A stretch of 64,000 bases of DNA from Rhodoferax sp. (GTDB lineage: Bacteria > Pseudomonadota > Gammaproteobacteria > Burkholderiales > Burkholderiaceae_C): positions 1 through 64,000 of the forward strand of contig PKWM01000012.1 in the NCBI GenBank assembly GCA_003133245.1, read 5' to 3'. A model generated the notes under the pieces. That model was not told where the DNA came from. It searched no databases and was given only the letters and a program-made list of their open reading frames with translations. Both the position numbers and the translations under genes were made by a program. This document shows, piece after piece, positions 27,949-37,176 of this stretch (position 1 is its first letter; each line of letters opens with the position of its first letter).

Positions 27949-29398
27949 GATTACCACCTTGCGCCACACACTCTTGCCGCTGGCGGCGGCATTGCTGCTA
28001 ACGGCCTGTGCCAGCTCTCGCGTCGCGCCACCGTCACCGGTGGAGGCACCTGCGCAATTCAAGGAGGCGGCCCTGTGGCAACGTGCTGCACCCACCACAG
28101 CGGTGCCTGACGACTGGTGGACGCTGTTCAAGGACCCGGTGCTCGACGAGCTGGAACGCCGACTCGTCATTGGCAACGAAAACCTCAAGTCCCTGGTGGC
28201 GGCCGTGGCCAGCGCCCGCGCCATATTGGAGGCCAGCCGCAGTGCGATGGCTCCCACTTTGGCGGCCGACCTGTCAGCCACGCGCAACGGCGCCTCATCG
28301 GCATTGGCCTCAACCACCGGACAGAATTCAGGCAACAACGTGTCGCTGGCCGCCAACGCGAGTTGGGAAGTAGACTTGTGGGGTCGGCTGTCGCAGGCCA
28401 GCAGCGGCGCCCAGGCGCTGCTACAGGCCAGTGCCGACGATCTCGCTGCAGCGCGTCTGTCGGCACAAGCCACCTTGGCACAGACCTATTTCTCGTTGCG
28501 CACAGCCGAGGCCCAGCAGCTGTTGCTGGAGCGCAGCGTGCAGGCTTATCAACGCTCGCTCGATCTGACCCAGGCGCGCTACAGCGGCGGCGTTGCCGCA
28601 CGCACCGACGTACTACAGGCGCAGACGCAGCTTAAAAGCGCACAAGCGCAAGCTGCGGATTTGACGGCGCAACGCTCGCAGTTCGAACACGCCATCGCCG
28701 TCCTGCTCGGCGTTGCCCCTTCGGCGCTGACGATTGAACGCACCGCAATCCTGATGGCGACGCTGTCGGCGCCTGAGAGCTTGCCTGCAACGCTGCTTGA
28801 ACGCAGACCCGACATTGCGGCGGCGCAACGCCGCGTGGCAGCGGCCTACGCACAAATCGGCGTGGCGGACGCGGCCTTTTTTCCTGCACTCACTTTATCT
28901 GCCAACGCCGGACACAGCCAGTCATCGCTGGCGAATTTGGTGAGCGCACCCAGACTTTCGTGGTCCCTGGGCGCATCACTCGCCGAAGCCATTTTTGACG
29001 GTGGCCAACGCCGACAAGCCAGTGCGCAGGCGCGCGCCGCAGCCGACCAAGCCACGAGCGCCTACCGTCAAACCGTGCTGACGGCGCTCGAGGAAGTGGA
29101 GAACAACCTGGTGCTGGCTGACCAGTTGCAGCGCGAGACACAGTTTCAGGAAGAAGCCCTCCAGGCCGCGCAGCGCAACCTGGAGATTACGCTCGACCAG
29201 TACCGCGCCGGTACGGTAAGCTACCTCAATGTGGTGGTCGCTCAGACCGCCGCGCTGACCAGCGAAAGCAGCCTGCTTGGCGTGCGCAACCGCCAGCTCG
29301 CAGCGGTGAACCAATTATTGAAAAACATCGCCGGTCGCTGGCAGGAGGCCAACGCCAATCAGGCGATGATGCCGATTGAGGCGACTAGTCAGAAATGA
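27947..29398 (+). CDS. Outer membrane efflux factor (NodT/OprM family lipoprotein)
   Basis: A 483-residue TolC-like channel lipoprotein. Its signal peptide MITTLRHTLLPLAAALLLTA ends at a CASS lipobox, DDWWTLFKDPVLDELERR opens the mature part, and two OEP repeats follow, with LERRPDIAAAQRRVAAAYAQIG linking them. It completes the tripartite pump with MdtABC. E. coli mdtABC uses an unlinked TolC, so the linked channel is a difference from that model. The start is set by the signal peptide, not by the open frame from 27800. Its ribosome-binding site is inside the right arm of the preceding inverted-repeat element. Confidence 0.92.
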   Translation: MITTLRHTLLPLAAALLLTACASSRVAPPSPVEAPAQFKEAALWQRAAPTTAVPDDWWTLFKDPVLDELERRLVIGNENLKSLVAAVASARAILEASRSAMAPTLAADLSATRNGASSALASTTGQNSGNNVSLAANASWEVDLWGRLSQASSGAQALLQASADDLAAARLSAQATLAQTYFSLRTAEAQQLLLERSVQAYQRSLDLTQARYSGGVAARTDVLQAQTQLKSAQAQAADLTAQRSQFEHAIAVLLGVAPSALTIERTAILMATLSAPESLPATLLERRPDIAAAQRRVAAAYAQIGVADAAFFPALTLSANAGHSQSSLANLVSAPRLSWSLGASLAEAIFDGGQRRQASAQARAAADQATSAYRQTVLTALEEVENNLVLADQLQRETQFQEEALQAAQRNLEITLDQYRAGTVSYLNVVVAQTAALTSESSLLGVRNRQLAAVNQLLKNIAGRWQEANANQAMMPIEATSQK

Positions 29399-29418
29399 TC
29401 TATTGCGTTTTCGCACTA

Positions 29419-29609
29419 GTACTCAGACGCAGAGGTATCGGAACAAAATGAAAGTGATGGATTCGTGCCCAGGCCTAGGCGCAAACTGCAGACATAGCTA
29501 TGGCTATGGCGAGGATTTGCATTGTCGCCCAGCCACTGGCGTGGCCGAACGAGGACGGCATGGGTGCGAAGACGCGCTTTCATGTTTCGATATTTCTGGG
29601 TTTGAGTAC
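29419..29609. mobile_element. Short element with imperfect terminal inverted repeats
   Basis: The arms 29419-29454 and 29577-29609 are inverted copies with a few mismatches and small gaps. Both read TQTQ(R/K)YRN when translated outward. The interior has no gene. It may be a small non-autonomous element or an old hairpin repeat between the outer-membrane factor and an Nramp remnant. Confidence 0.45.
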
Positions 29610-29642
29610 CAGAGGGGTTCAGGCTGTTTCCTGTAGGACGTG

Positions 29643-29866
29643 ATGAAACCAATCCGTAAACTCTTCTTTCGCCAAAACCTGCGCCAACTTGGTCCAGGCC
29701 TGATCACCGGTGTGATCGCGGTGCCGATCATGGCCGTGATGATGCTGCTGGCCTCGCGCGCCGACATCATGGGGCCTCTGTGATTGGACCCCGCCTGCGC
29801 TGGTTGGGCTGGATCGCAAACGCAGCGATGGCGGCGACCGTCATCGCCATGTTCACAGCGATTTGA
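29643..29866 (+). pseudogene. Nramp/MntH-type metal transporter, internally deleted and frameshifted
   Basis: The frame from ATG 29643 reads LRQLGPGLITG, the conserved N-terminus of Nramp transporters. It passes at once into VIAVPIMAVMMLLASRADIMG, which is the last-helix region of the same family, and stops at 29783. A second frame from 29780 continues VIGPRLRWLGWIANAAMA to a stop at 29864-29866, the normal C-terminus. More than 300 central residues are therefore missing and the tail is frameshifted. The join at LITG suggests recombination across a short homology. Confidence 0.75.
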
Positions 29867-29940
29867 CGACGGCTACCGATGATCAACACCAGGCCTTTCA
29901 AGCCAGCCGATAGATCGCGCCTACCCGGAGATGACGCCAA

Positions 29941-31353
29941 ATGAACGAAGTTGTAAGCAAGCGCTGGATGCCCTGGCTGGTGGCGGTTTCGTTCTTCATG
30001 GAATCGCTCGACACGACCATTCTCAGTACCGCCGTGCCGGCCATCGCGCAGGCACTTGATGTGGCCCCGCTCAGCATGAAAGCGGTGCTGTCCAGTTACA
30101 CCTTGAGCCTGGCGGTGTTCATCCCGGTCAGCGGCTGGATGGCTGACCGGTTTGGCACGCGCCGGGTCTTTGCAAGCGCCATCGGGCTCTTTACCCTGGG
30201 CTCGTTGTTGTGCGGCCTTTCCACCAATATCCATATACTGGTGGCGTGCCGAATTCTGCAAGGCTGCGGGGGTGCCATGATGCTGCCGGTTGGACGACTG
30301 GCCATGGTGCGCACCTTCGCCAAGTCTGAGTTGATCAAGGTCATGACGTTTGTGGCCATTCCCGGCCTCATCGGTCCCATGCTGGGGCCGCTCGTTGGCG
30401 GCCTGATCGTTAGCCGGTTTCACTGGAGCGTGATCTTTTTCGTCAATATTCCGATCGGTTTGCTGGGCTTGTATCTGGTCAACCGGCATTTTCCGGATTA
30501 CCACGCCGAACGCTCTCACCCTCTGGACAAGGTCGGTTTTATTCTTTTTGGTTCCGGCATTGCGCTACTGTCCTACGTGCTTGAAGTGTTTGGCGAACAC
30601 ACCCTGAGCAGCCGTGAATTGCTGGCGCTGCTGGGCCTGTCGGTGCTGCTGCTGGTGGGCTACGCGCTCAATACCGGCCATATCAAGTTTCCGCTGTTGC
30701 GTCTAGCGCTGTTTCGTATCCGCACCTTTCGCAGTGCGGTCGTCGGTAGTTTCATTACCCGGCTCGGCATTGGCGGCATCCCGTTTCTGTTTCCGCTGCT
30801 TTACCAGGTGGGTCTGGGTTTCACGCCGGTACAGTCCGGCCTGCTGATGATGCCCCAGGCGCTGGCCGCCATGAGCATGAAGATTGTCATGCCCGGCATC
30901 CTGGCGCGCCTGGGCTACCGCAGGGTGCTGGTGTCAAACACCGTGCTGCTGGGGCTGATGATCATGCTGTTCGCCACCATCGGGGCCGCGACACCCGTGT
31001 GGCTGATCGTGCTACAGCTGTTCTTTTTCGGGTTTCTGGCCTCGATGCAATACACCAGCATGAACACCCTGACCTATGCTGATGTCACCGAGCGGCAAAG
31101 CAGCAACGCCAGCACCATCGCCAGCACGCTACAGCAGATGTCGATCAGTTTTGGCATCGCCTGCGCCTCGCTGGCCACGGCCGTTTTCATTCCAGACCAT
31201 CTCAGTGCCACTGCGCCACAAATGATTCACGGCATTCACCAGGCCTTTCTAGTGTTGGGCGGCTTGACCATTCTTTCGACGCTGGTGTTTCGCGAGCTCA
31301 AAACTGATGACGGCAACGCGGTGAGCCAGCACAGAGCCAGGTTACCCGACTGA
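29941..31353 (+). CDS. MFS transporter, DHA2 family, MdtD-like
   Basis: A 470-residue polytopic carrier close in sequence style to E. coli MdtD: FFMESLDTTILSTAVPAIAQ, the motif-A-like GWMADRFGTRRVF, then ARILQG-type motif C in CRILQGCGGAMMLPVGRLAM. It follows the mdtABC-channel cluster as mdtD does in enterobacteria, although an inverted-repeat element and an Nramp remnant lie between. It is probably a proton-coupled exporter; the substrate is unknown. Full length by family standard. Confidence 0.88.
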   Translation: MNEVVSKRWMPWLVAVSFFMESLDTTILSTAVPAIAQALDVAPLSMKAVLSSYTLSLAVFIPVSGWMADRFGTRRVFASAIGLFTLGSLLCGLSTNIHILVACRILQGCGGAMMLPVGRLAMVRTFAKSELIKVMTFVAIPGLIGPMLGPLVGGLIVSRFHWSVIFFVNIPIGLLGLYLVNRHFPDYHAERSHPLDKVGFILFGSGIALLSYVLEVFGEHTLSSRELLALLGLSVLLLVGYALNTGHIKFPLLRLALFRIRTFRSAVVGSFITRLGIGGIPFLFPLLYQVGLGFTPVQSGLLMMPQALAAMSMKIVMPGILARLGYRRVLVSNTVLLGLMIMLFATIGAATPVWLIVLQLFFFGFLASMQYTSMNTLTYADVTERQSSNASTIASTLQQMSISFGIACASLATAVFIPDHLSATAPQMIHGIHQAFLVLGGLTILSTLVFRELKTDDGNAVSQHRARLPD

Positions 31354-31392
31354 TAATGCCAACGCTGCCATTGACAGGATAGCGCAGATGAT

Positions 31393-31926
31393 GGCACCGG
31401 TTTGGGGCTGGCAGTGGTACACGGCGTGGTTGCCGAGTTCGGCGGTGCCATCGACGTGCAAAGCAGACTGGGGCATGGAGCCCGATTCACCCTGTATTTG
31501 CCAGAATGTACCGATGCTCTGGCAGCACAAGTTTGCTTGCCAGAGATGACTCCAAACGGCGCTGGTCAGGCACTCCTGGTCGTGGACGATGAGTCTGCTC
31601 TGGTCGTCATGACCGAGGAAATGTTGAAAGTTCTGGGCTACGAGCCGGTTGGTTTCAGTGACCCGGTCACGGCGTTGCAGACATTGCGCGCTGATCCGAA
31701 ACGTTTTGCCGCAGTGATTGCAGACGAGGTTATGCCAGGGCTTACCGGCACTCAACTGGCCGAGGCTTTGCGTTTGTTTGCACCCAACCTTCCGGTGTTG
31801 CTTGTCAGCGGCTACGGCGGTGCCATGTTGGCGCAGCGAGCGATTGCTGCCGGTGTGACGCGAATACTGGCCAAACCGTTGCAGCGCTCTGAACTCGCGC
31901 GCGCCTTGGTCGAATTGTTGCACTGA
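31393..31926 (+). pseudogene. Hybrid histidine kinase 3' fragment with receiver domain
   Basis: From 31393 the frame reads GTGLGLAVVHGVVAEFGGAI, the G2 box and end of a HATPase_c domain. A short linker follows, then a complete receiver domain: VVDDES, phospho-acceptor Asp in VIADEVMPGLTG, and an ILAKPL Lys. Everything upstream (sensor, dimerisation domain, most of the ATPase) is missing and the join occurs just after the MFS stop. No start codon precedes the kinase part in a sensible place. An isolated receiver could in principle still be made from ATG 31546 or a neighbouring codon. Confidence 0.8.
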
Positions 31927-32091
31927 GGGCCCTTCGTAGAAGCCGCCAGCGGCAGCGGTTTTGAGCTTCCAGGTTCGCATGTTTCATTTGTAACACTGCG
32001 ATTACCGCTTAGACACATACCCGCATCATGAACCGCAGAAGATCAGCGCATCGCATCAATATCGATGCGACAAAGCAGAAGGAAATTCATC

Positions 32092-32622
32092 ATGAAGGTT
32101 CGCAATTTCAAACCCCTCATCGCGGTTGTCCTGGTGGCGGGAAGCCTGGGTGCCATCGCCGCGTCCACCGACGGGCTCTATGCGGGTGCCAGCCTTGGCA
32201 CATCGAAGTATCCGGACACAGTCAATGGGGTCGCCGGCAATGGCTCCGGTATCAGTGGCAAGGTGTATGGCGGCTACCAACTGAATCCAAATTTTGCAGT
32301 CGAGCTCGGTGTCGCCAAACTTGGGGATGTATCAACGTCCTCTGACCAGATGAACGGACAAAGCGAGTTCCTTGACGCAGTGGGCACACTGCCACTGAGC
32401 GACAAGTGGTCACTGCTCGGGCGCGTCGGCGTGGCCCACGTTGACCTCAATACATCCTTGGGTAACGATAGCGGCAACGGACTTAAAGTGGGCCTGGGTG
32501 CGCAGTATTCGCTGACCAGCAACGTCGCAATTCGTGGTGAATGGGAGCGTTACCAAATGAAAGTGTTCGACGCTACCCCTAACGCTGACCAGTACACCAT
32601 TGGCTTGCGAGTTGCCTTCTGA
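32092..32622 (+). CDS. Outer membrane beta-barrel protein (OmpA-like/porin-type barrel)
   Basis: A 176-residue protein with a signal peptide (VVLVAGSLGAIAA) followed by an eight-stranded-type barrel: GLYAGASLGTSKY, KVYGGYQLNPNFAVELGVA, then alternating strands ending in YTIGLRVAF with a C-terminal Phe. It belongs to the OmpA-like transmembrane barrel group but has no peptidoglycan-binding domain. A GGA Shine-Dalgarno precedes ATG 32092. The gene opens a cluster with two unrecognised genes and an HtrA protease. Between 31927 and 32091 there is a small TCGCATC/GATGCGA hairpin and no gene. Confidence 0.8.
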   Translation: MKVRNFKPLIAVVLVAGSLGAIAASTDGLYAGASLGTSKYPDTVNGVAGNGSGISGKVYGGYQLNPNFAVELGVAKLGDVSTSSDQMNGQSEFLDAVGTLPLSDKWSLLGRVGVAHVDLNTSLGNDSGNGLKVGLGAQYSLTSNVAIRGEWERYQMKVFDATPNADQYTIGLRVAF

Positions 32623-32702
32623 GTGGTAGCTGCTCAGTCGGTATAGCGCAATCGATCCGCCCATAACACTGGGCGATCCTCTTAAATCAGGAGAATTGGA
32701 TC

Positions 32703-33227
32703 ATGAATTTCAATGATATATCCGCTGATCTTCTCTCGACTGAGCCAAGCTTGCCAGCGAAAGAAGTGCCGATCGAAGAACTTGTTGGTCAGGTTTATGA
32801 ATCGGCGCAACCGGTAGTGCGAAGTCGAATGCTGGCGCAACTGGTTAGCAAAGTTTATGAGACTGCTCCTGCTACGCTGCGTGGTCGGCTGCTGGAACAA
32901 CTGCTGCGACCACTGGGCGTACTCTCGCTCGTTGCAGTTGCCAATGGCGTCTTTGCAAAGATTCTTTTTCGCAGCGGCTGGCCAAACATACATGTGCAAC
33001 TTGAAGAGTTGCAAAATGTGCGCGCCAGCGACGTGATCGAACTGGTTGACCATGTCCAGCAGGTCAGCGTCGAAGCTCTCGATGGATTGGCCCAGCTGCT
33101 CGGCGCATCGCCGTTCATGGCGAGTTCGGCCGCAGCGGCAGTGCTGGTCACATTGCTTGTGAAGCGCGCCCGAACGCGTCGAGCCAGCGACAGTGAAGGC
33201 GGCAATCTGTCGCTTGAACCGATTTGA
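32703..33227 (+). CDS. Unrecognised protein with a C-terminal hydrophobic segment
   Basis: A 174-residue protein that I do not recognise. The N-terminal part is acidic and helical, with two similar repeats (EELVGQVYESAQPVVRSRML and AQLVSKVYETAPATLRGRLL). A central hydrophobic stretch, PLGVLSLVAVANGVFAKI, and a membrane-like helix, SSAAAAVLVTLLVKRARTRR, follow. It looks like a membrane-associated regulatory protein. A good AGGAG Shine-Dalgarno lies before ATG 32703. The next gene overlaps it by 35 bp, so the two are likely co-expressed with the following HtrA gene. Confidence 0.6.
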   Translation: MNFNDISADLLSTEPSLPAKEVPIEELVGQVYESAQPVVRSRMLAQLVSKVYETAPATLRGRLLEQLLRPLGVLSLVAVANGVFAKILFRSGWPNIHVQLEELQNVRASDVIELVDHVQQVSVEALDGLAQLLGASPFMASSAAAAVLVTLLVKRARTRRASDSEGGNLSLEPI

Positions 33228-33615
33228 CGGGTCCATCTTATTGGCACTTCGCGTGGACACCCTTGCTCTTGCCCAGTCTGCCGCGCTCACGCCTGCGCGC
33301 CTCTTGATCGATGCTGGAGACGAGATCGGTGCCAGCAGCACGCGTTTTGAAACTACGCTGCGTCGATTGCGCTCGCTGTACTCGCAGGGTGCACACGGCA
33401 ATGAACGCGCACCGCTTTGTGTGCAGATTGTCGATTTGCAGGGGCATCGCGTGTTTGCCAGCACAGCGGTCGGGCCACTGATCGACATTTCGTTGCCCGC
33501 TGGAACCTACCACGTCACGGCACAACTCGGCAAAGTGCGCCGCTGCTACACGATGGCACTTCAGATCGGCGCCTCTTTCCATCTTCACTTGCGGCTGGCT
33601 TCGCACCTAAAGTGA
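33193..33615 (+). CDS. Unrecognised protein, possible beta-sandwich domain
   Basis: A 140-residue frame starting at GTG 33193, overlapping the previous gene. The C-terminal half, VQIVDLQGHRVFASTAVGPL then LPAGTYHVTAQLGKVRR, resembles carboxypeptidase-regulatory-like or Ig-like beta domains in which an LPAGTY turn is common. No signal peptide is visible with this start. A later start is possible. I do not know its function; position suggests a partner of the upstream gene and the downstream HtrA. Confidence 0.55.
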   Translation: MKAAICRLNRFDGSILLALRVDTLALAQSAALTPARLLIDAGDEIGASSTRFETTLRRLRSLYSQGAHGNERAPLCVQIVDLQGHRVFASTAVGPLIDISLPAGTYHVTAQLGKVRRCYTMALQIGASFHLHLRLASHLK

Positions 33616-33637
33616 TGCAACCCATACCCAATACATC

Positions 33638-35125
33638 ATGAATCTCAAAAACATCCCACAGTTGCACCGCCTGACGTTCATAGCGGTGCTGGTTGCAACT
33701 GGAATTGTCTGCTCAGGCACTGCCAAAAGCAGCCGTGCTCAAACGATGCCGATGACGTCAGCAGCAGCGCCCAAGTCCGCAGCGCTTCCTGACATGACCA
33801 GCATTGCGGCCCAATTTGCCCCAACGGTGGTGAATATCAGTGTAAGGGGCACGCGTAAGGTATCAACGACCGGTGACCCTGCGGGGGACAATGGCAGCGA
33901 CGCACAGAAATCGCAGGAAGATGAGGCGATGAGTGAATTCTTGCGTGGCTTCCAGCAGCGCTTCGGCGGTTTACCACCCCAGATGCAAATGCCGGTGCGG
34001 GGTGAGGGCTCAGGTTTTATCGTCAGCTCTGACGGCATCATCCTGACCAATGCACATGTGGTGAGCGACGCAGAGGAAGTGGTGGTCAAACTGACAGATC
34101 GCCGGGAGTTTCTCGCCAAGGTACTGGGTACCGACAAATTGACCGATATTGCGGTGCTCAAAATTGATGCCAACAACTTGAAGGCTGCGCCACTTACGCC
34201 GCCGAGGCCGTTGCAAGTGGGTGAATGGGTATTGGCCATCGGGTCGCCTTTCGGGTTCGAGAGTACCGTGACAGCCGGGGTCATCAGTGCCACCAGACGG
34301 TCGCTGCCAGGAGACGGCTCGGTCCCTTTTATTCAAACGGATGCCGCTATCAACCCCGGCAATTCGGGCGGGCCGCTGATCAATATGCGCGGCGAAGTCG
34401 TAGGCATCAACTCACAGATTTATTCGCGTACTGGTGGCTATCAGGGGGTGTCGTTTGCCATTCCGATCGGTGTGGCGCAACGCATAGAGCAGCAGATCCT
34501 GAGCACTGGCAAGGTGCGCCATGCCAAGCTTGGAGTCTCAGTGCAGGAGGTAGATCAGACGCTGGCAGAGTCCTTCAAACTTGATAAACCGGCTGGCGCA
34601 TTGGTGAGCGACGTTGAAAAAGACAGCGCTGCCGAGCGTGCTGGCATCAAGAGCGGTGACGTCATCCTGGCTGTCAATGGCAAGCTGGTCGATCTGGCGG
34701 GTGACCTCTCGGCCAACGTGAGTCTGGCGCAACCTGGTGATCAAATTGAACTTGACATTTGGCGTCAAGGGGCGCGGCGTACACTGCATGCCAAGCTGGG
34801 CGATGCGAAAGTTCATCCGGTGAAACCACCCGTGCTCGCCGCTGCTCTGCCCAATCCAGTGAGTCGATTGGGTCTGGTGTTAAGTTTACAAAAATCAGAG
34901 AACAAGCCTGAAAACGATAAGGCTTCCGGATTATTGATTGAAGGCGTCAGTGGCGCTGCCGAACGTGCAGGTGTGCAACCCGGCGACCTGCTTTTGGCAA
35001 TTGACGGCAAGCCGGTAGCCACGATCACCCAGGCTGGCGCTGCGGCAGTCCAGTCTGGTAAATCCGTGGCACTGCTCTTGCAACGTGACGGCATGAAAAT
35101 TTACGTTCCCTTACGGTTGGTTTAA
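33638..35125 (+). CDS. HtrA/DegP-type periplasmic serine protease (Do family)
   Basis: A 495-residue exported protease/chaperone. After a signal anchor (LTFIAVLVATGIVCSG), the trypsin-like domain holds His140 (ILTNAHVV), Asp170 (DKLTDIAVLKI) and Ser243 (INPGNSGGPL). Two PDZ domains follow (about 300-385 and 410-495, with SAAERAGIKSGDVILAVNG and AAERAGVQPGDLLLAIDG). It degrades or refolds misfolded envelope proteins. It closes the cluster of a beta-barrel protein and two unknown genes. The second PDZ is shorter than in E. coli DegP, closer to DegQ/MucD. Confidence 0.93.
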   Translation: MNLKNIPQLHRLTFIAVLVATGIVCSGTAKSSRAQTMPMTSAAAPKSAALPDMTSIAAQFAPTVVNISVRGTRKVSTTGDPAGDNGSDAQKSQEDEAMSEFLRGFQQRFGGLPPQMQMPVRGEGSGFIVSSDGIILTNAHVVSDAEEVVVKLTDRREFLAKVLGTDKLTDIAVLKIDANNLKAAPLTPPRPLQVGEWVLAIGSPFGFESTVTAGVISATRRSLPGDGSVPFIQTDAAINPGNSGGPLINMRGEVVGINSQIYSRTGGYQGVSFAIPIGVAQRIEQQILSTGKVRHAKLGVSVQEVDQTLAESFKLDKPAGALVSDVEKDSAAERAGIKSGDVILAVNGKLVDLAGDLSANVSLAQPGDQIELDIWRQGARRTLHAKLGDAKVHPVKPPVLAAALPNPVSRLGLVLSLQKSENKPENDKASGLLIEGVSGAAERAGVQPGDLLLAIDGKPVATITQAGAAAVQSGKSVALLLQRDGMKIYVPLRLV

Positions 35126-35209
35126 TGGAGGCGAACCTGCAAAATAGTGCGTGTTATGGCTCTTTCCAAAAATGATGACTTTCATTCCAAACCCGCACGG
35201 CATGTGGTG

Positions 35210-35466
35210 AGGATCAGGCCGTTGGGGCACTCAGCTTCGCGGCTGTCCCCCGGCCTGCGGCCTCCTCCTTTATGCCGCTACGCTGAGTGCCCCAGTGGCC
35301 TGATCCTTTAGCAGGGTTGGTGTGCGATTCTCGCGCAAGCTACCGACGCTGCTTGCCGAAGGCGGCGCAGTGGGTGTCGTAGCGTGGACTTGGGGTTTTG
35401 CCAAATCAAGGAGGAGGCCGCAGGCCGGGGGACATTCGCGCAGCCACCCGCTGCGCCACCTTCGGC
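35210..35466. repeat. Cluster of interleaved inverted repeats
   Basis: In the 420-bp gap between htrA and the DoxX gene, three inverted pairs interlock. The first is 35210-35235 with 35282-35307 (26 bp, two mismatches). The second is 35245-35270 with 35408-35433 (26 bp, perfect). The third is 35355-35376 with 35445-35466 (22 bp, two mismatches). No gene is evident. The arrangement suggests nested insertion of small palindromic elements or a strongly folded transcript. Confidence 0.75.
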
Positions 35467-35545
35467 CCACACATGCCTGGACATCATTCTTGCTTTGCCA
35501 CGACAATCTGCATCAGGCCGTCTTGGTTGGAAAGTTGGAATCACA

Positions 35546-35944
35546 ATGAAAAAACCGCTTTTTTTGTCTGCGCTTCACCAACCCGTAGCGGGTTTCCTCA
35601 TCTTGCGCTGGGTCGTCGCTGGCCTCATGCTCTTGCACGGCTTGTCCAAAATGACACACGGCCTAAGTTCGATTGAAGGCATGTTGGTCAGTGCCGGTCT
35701 TCCCGCCTTCATTGCTTACGGTGTTCTGGTGGGTGAAGTGCTGGCACCGCTGCTGGTGCTGGCTAACCGATGGGTGGCACCAGCCGCGCTCGTGATGGCG
35801 TTCAACATGGTTGTCGCCGTCGCATTGGTGCACACCTCCCAGTTCTTCACGCTGGGCAAGAGCGGCGGCTGGGCACTGGAGTTGCAGGGCCTGTACTTCT
35901 TCGGCTCCATCGCCATTGCCTTGATGGCGCCGAGCCAGACGTAA
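35546..35944 (+). CDS. DoxX family membrane protein
   Basis: A 132-residue protein with four membrane helices and the DoxX pattern: ILRWVVAGLMLLHGLSKM, SAGLPAFIAYGVLVGEVLAP, LVMAFNMVVAVALVH and GGWALELQGLYFFGSIAIAL. DoxX-like proteins are poorly defined membrane proteins, some tied to thiol or thiosulfate oxidation. The frame is open from 35384, but upstream residues are repeat-derived; ATG 35546 is the natural start. Confidence 0.85.
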   Translation: MKKPLFLSALHQPVAGFLILRWVVAGLMLLHGLSKMTHGLSSIEGMLVSAGLPAFIAYGVLVGEVLAPLLVLANRWVAPAALVMAFNMVVAVALVHTSQFFTLGKSGGWALELQGLYFFGSIAIALMAPSQT

Positions 35945-35994
35945 ACGAATCATTGTCGCGAACAAAGCAGCCAGCGCGACTCTGCAAACCCTGA

Positions 35995-37176
35995 CTACAG
36001 ACCCGCAGCGTCACGCAGTTGCTGCGCTTTATCCGTGCGTTCCCAGGTGAACTCGGGTTCTTCGCGGCCAAAGTGGCCGTAGGATGCAGTCTTCTCGTAG
36101 ATCGGGCGCAGCAGATCGAGCATCTGGATGATGCCGCGCGGACGCAGGTCAAAGTGCTCGTGCACCAGCGCTGCAATTTTCTCGTCAGAGATGACACCGG
36201 TGCCTTCGGTATAGACCGTGACGTTCATGGGCTTGGCCACGCCGATGGCGTACGCCACCTGAATCTGGCATTGGCGCGCCAGCCCCGCAGCCACAATGTT
36301 TTTGGCCACATAGCGGGCGGCGTAAGCGGCCGATCGATCCACCTTGCTCGGGTCTTTGCCGCTGAAGGCACCGCCGCCGTGCGGGCAAGCGCCGCCATAG
36401 GTATCGACAATGATCTTGCGCCCGGTCAGGCCGCAGTCGCCTTGCGGGCCACCGATGACAAAGCGGCCAGTCGGGTTGATCAAGTATTTGGTGTCGGCAG
36501 TGAGCCATTCCTTGGGCAGCACGGGTTTGATGATCTCTTCACGCACGGCCTCATAAAAGGCATCCGTCATGCGCTTTCCCAAACTCATCTCCGGCGCGTG
36601 CTGGCTCGACAGCACGACCGTGTCGATGGAGTGCGGCTTGCCATCGACATAGCGCATCGTGACCTGGCTCTTGGCATCCGGGCGCAGATACGGCATACGG
36701 CCATCCTTGCGCAATTGGGCCTGGCGTTCGACCAGGCGGTGCGCGTAGTAGATTGGCGCGGGCATCAACTCGGGCGTTTCGTTGCAGGCGTAACCAAACA
36801 TCAAACCCTGGTCACCGGCGCCGGTGTTGAGATGGTCGTCGCTGGCATGATCGACGCCCTGGGCGATGTCGTTGCTCTGCTTGTCATAGGCCACCAGCAC
36901 GGCGCAGCCCTTGTAGTCGATGCCGTAGTCGGGGTTGTCGTAACCGATGCGCTTCAAGGTGTTGCGCGCCACCTGGATGTAGTCCACATGCGCATTGGTG
37001 GTAATCTCGCCGGCCAGCAGCACCAAACCGGTATTGCACAGGGTCTCTGCCGCAACGCGGGACTTGGGGTCTTGCTCGAAGCAAGCATCCAGAATCGCAT
37101 CTGAAATCTGGTCGGCCACCTTGTCGGGGTGGCCTTCAGAAACAGACTCGGAAGTAAAGAGAAAATCGTTCGCCAT
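35995..37176 (-). CDS. metK: S-adenosylmethionine synthetase
   Basis: A 393-residue MAT enzyme making SAM from methionine and ATP. It contains [18 protein letters not shown] at the N-terminus, the [12 protein letters not shown] loop and the [16 protein letters not shown] phosphate-binding segment. ATG 37176 is chosen because family members start [11 protein letters not shown] there; the open frame continues to 37281. It is divergent from two LpxL-type genes across a 188-bp region. I saw no riboswitch I could name there. Confidence 0.97.
   Translation of the reverse strand: MANDFLFTSESVSEGHPDKVADQISDAILDACFEQDPKSRVAAETLCNTGLVLLAGEITTNAHVDYIQVARNTLKRIGYDNPDYGIDYKGCAVLVAYDKQSNDIAQGVDHASDDHLNTGAGDQGLMFGYACNETPELMPAPIYYAHRLVERQAQLRKDGRMPYLRPDAKSQVTMRYVDGKPHSIDTVVLSSQHAPEMSLGKRMTDAFYEAVREEIIKPVLPKEWLTADTKYLINPTGRFVIGGPQGDCGLTGRKIIVDTYGGACPHGGGAFSGKDPSKVDRSAAYAARYVAKNIVAAGLARQCQIQVAYAIGVAKPMNVTVYTEGTGVISDEKIAALVHEHFDLRPRGIIQMLDLLRPIYEKTASYGHFGREEPEFTWERTDKAQQLRDAAGL

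Noticed and set aside
36019..37104. Long plus-strand open frame (361 codons)
   Set aside because: It is antisense to metK, whose motifs are unambiguous.
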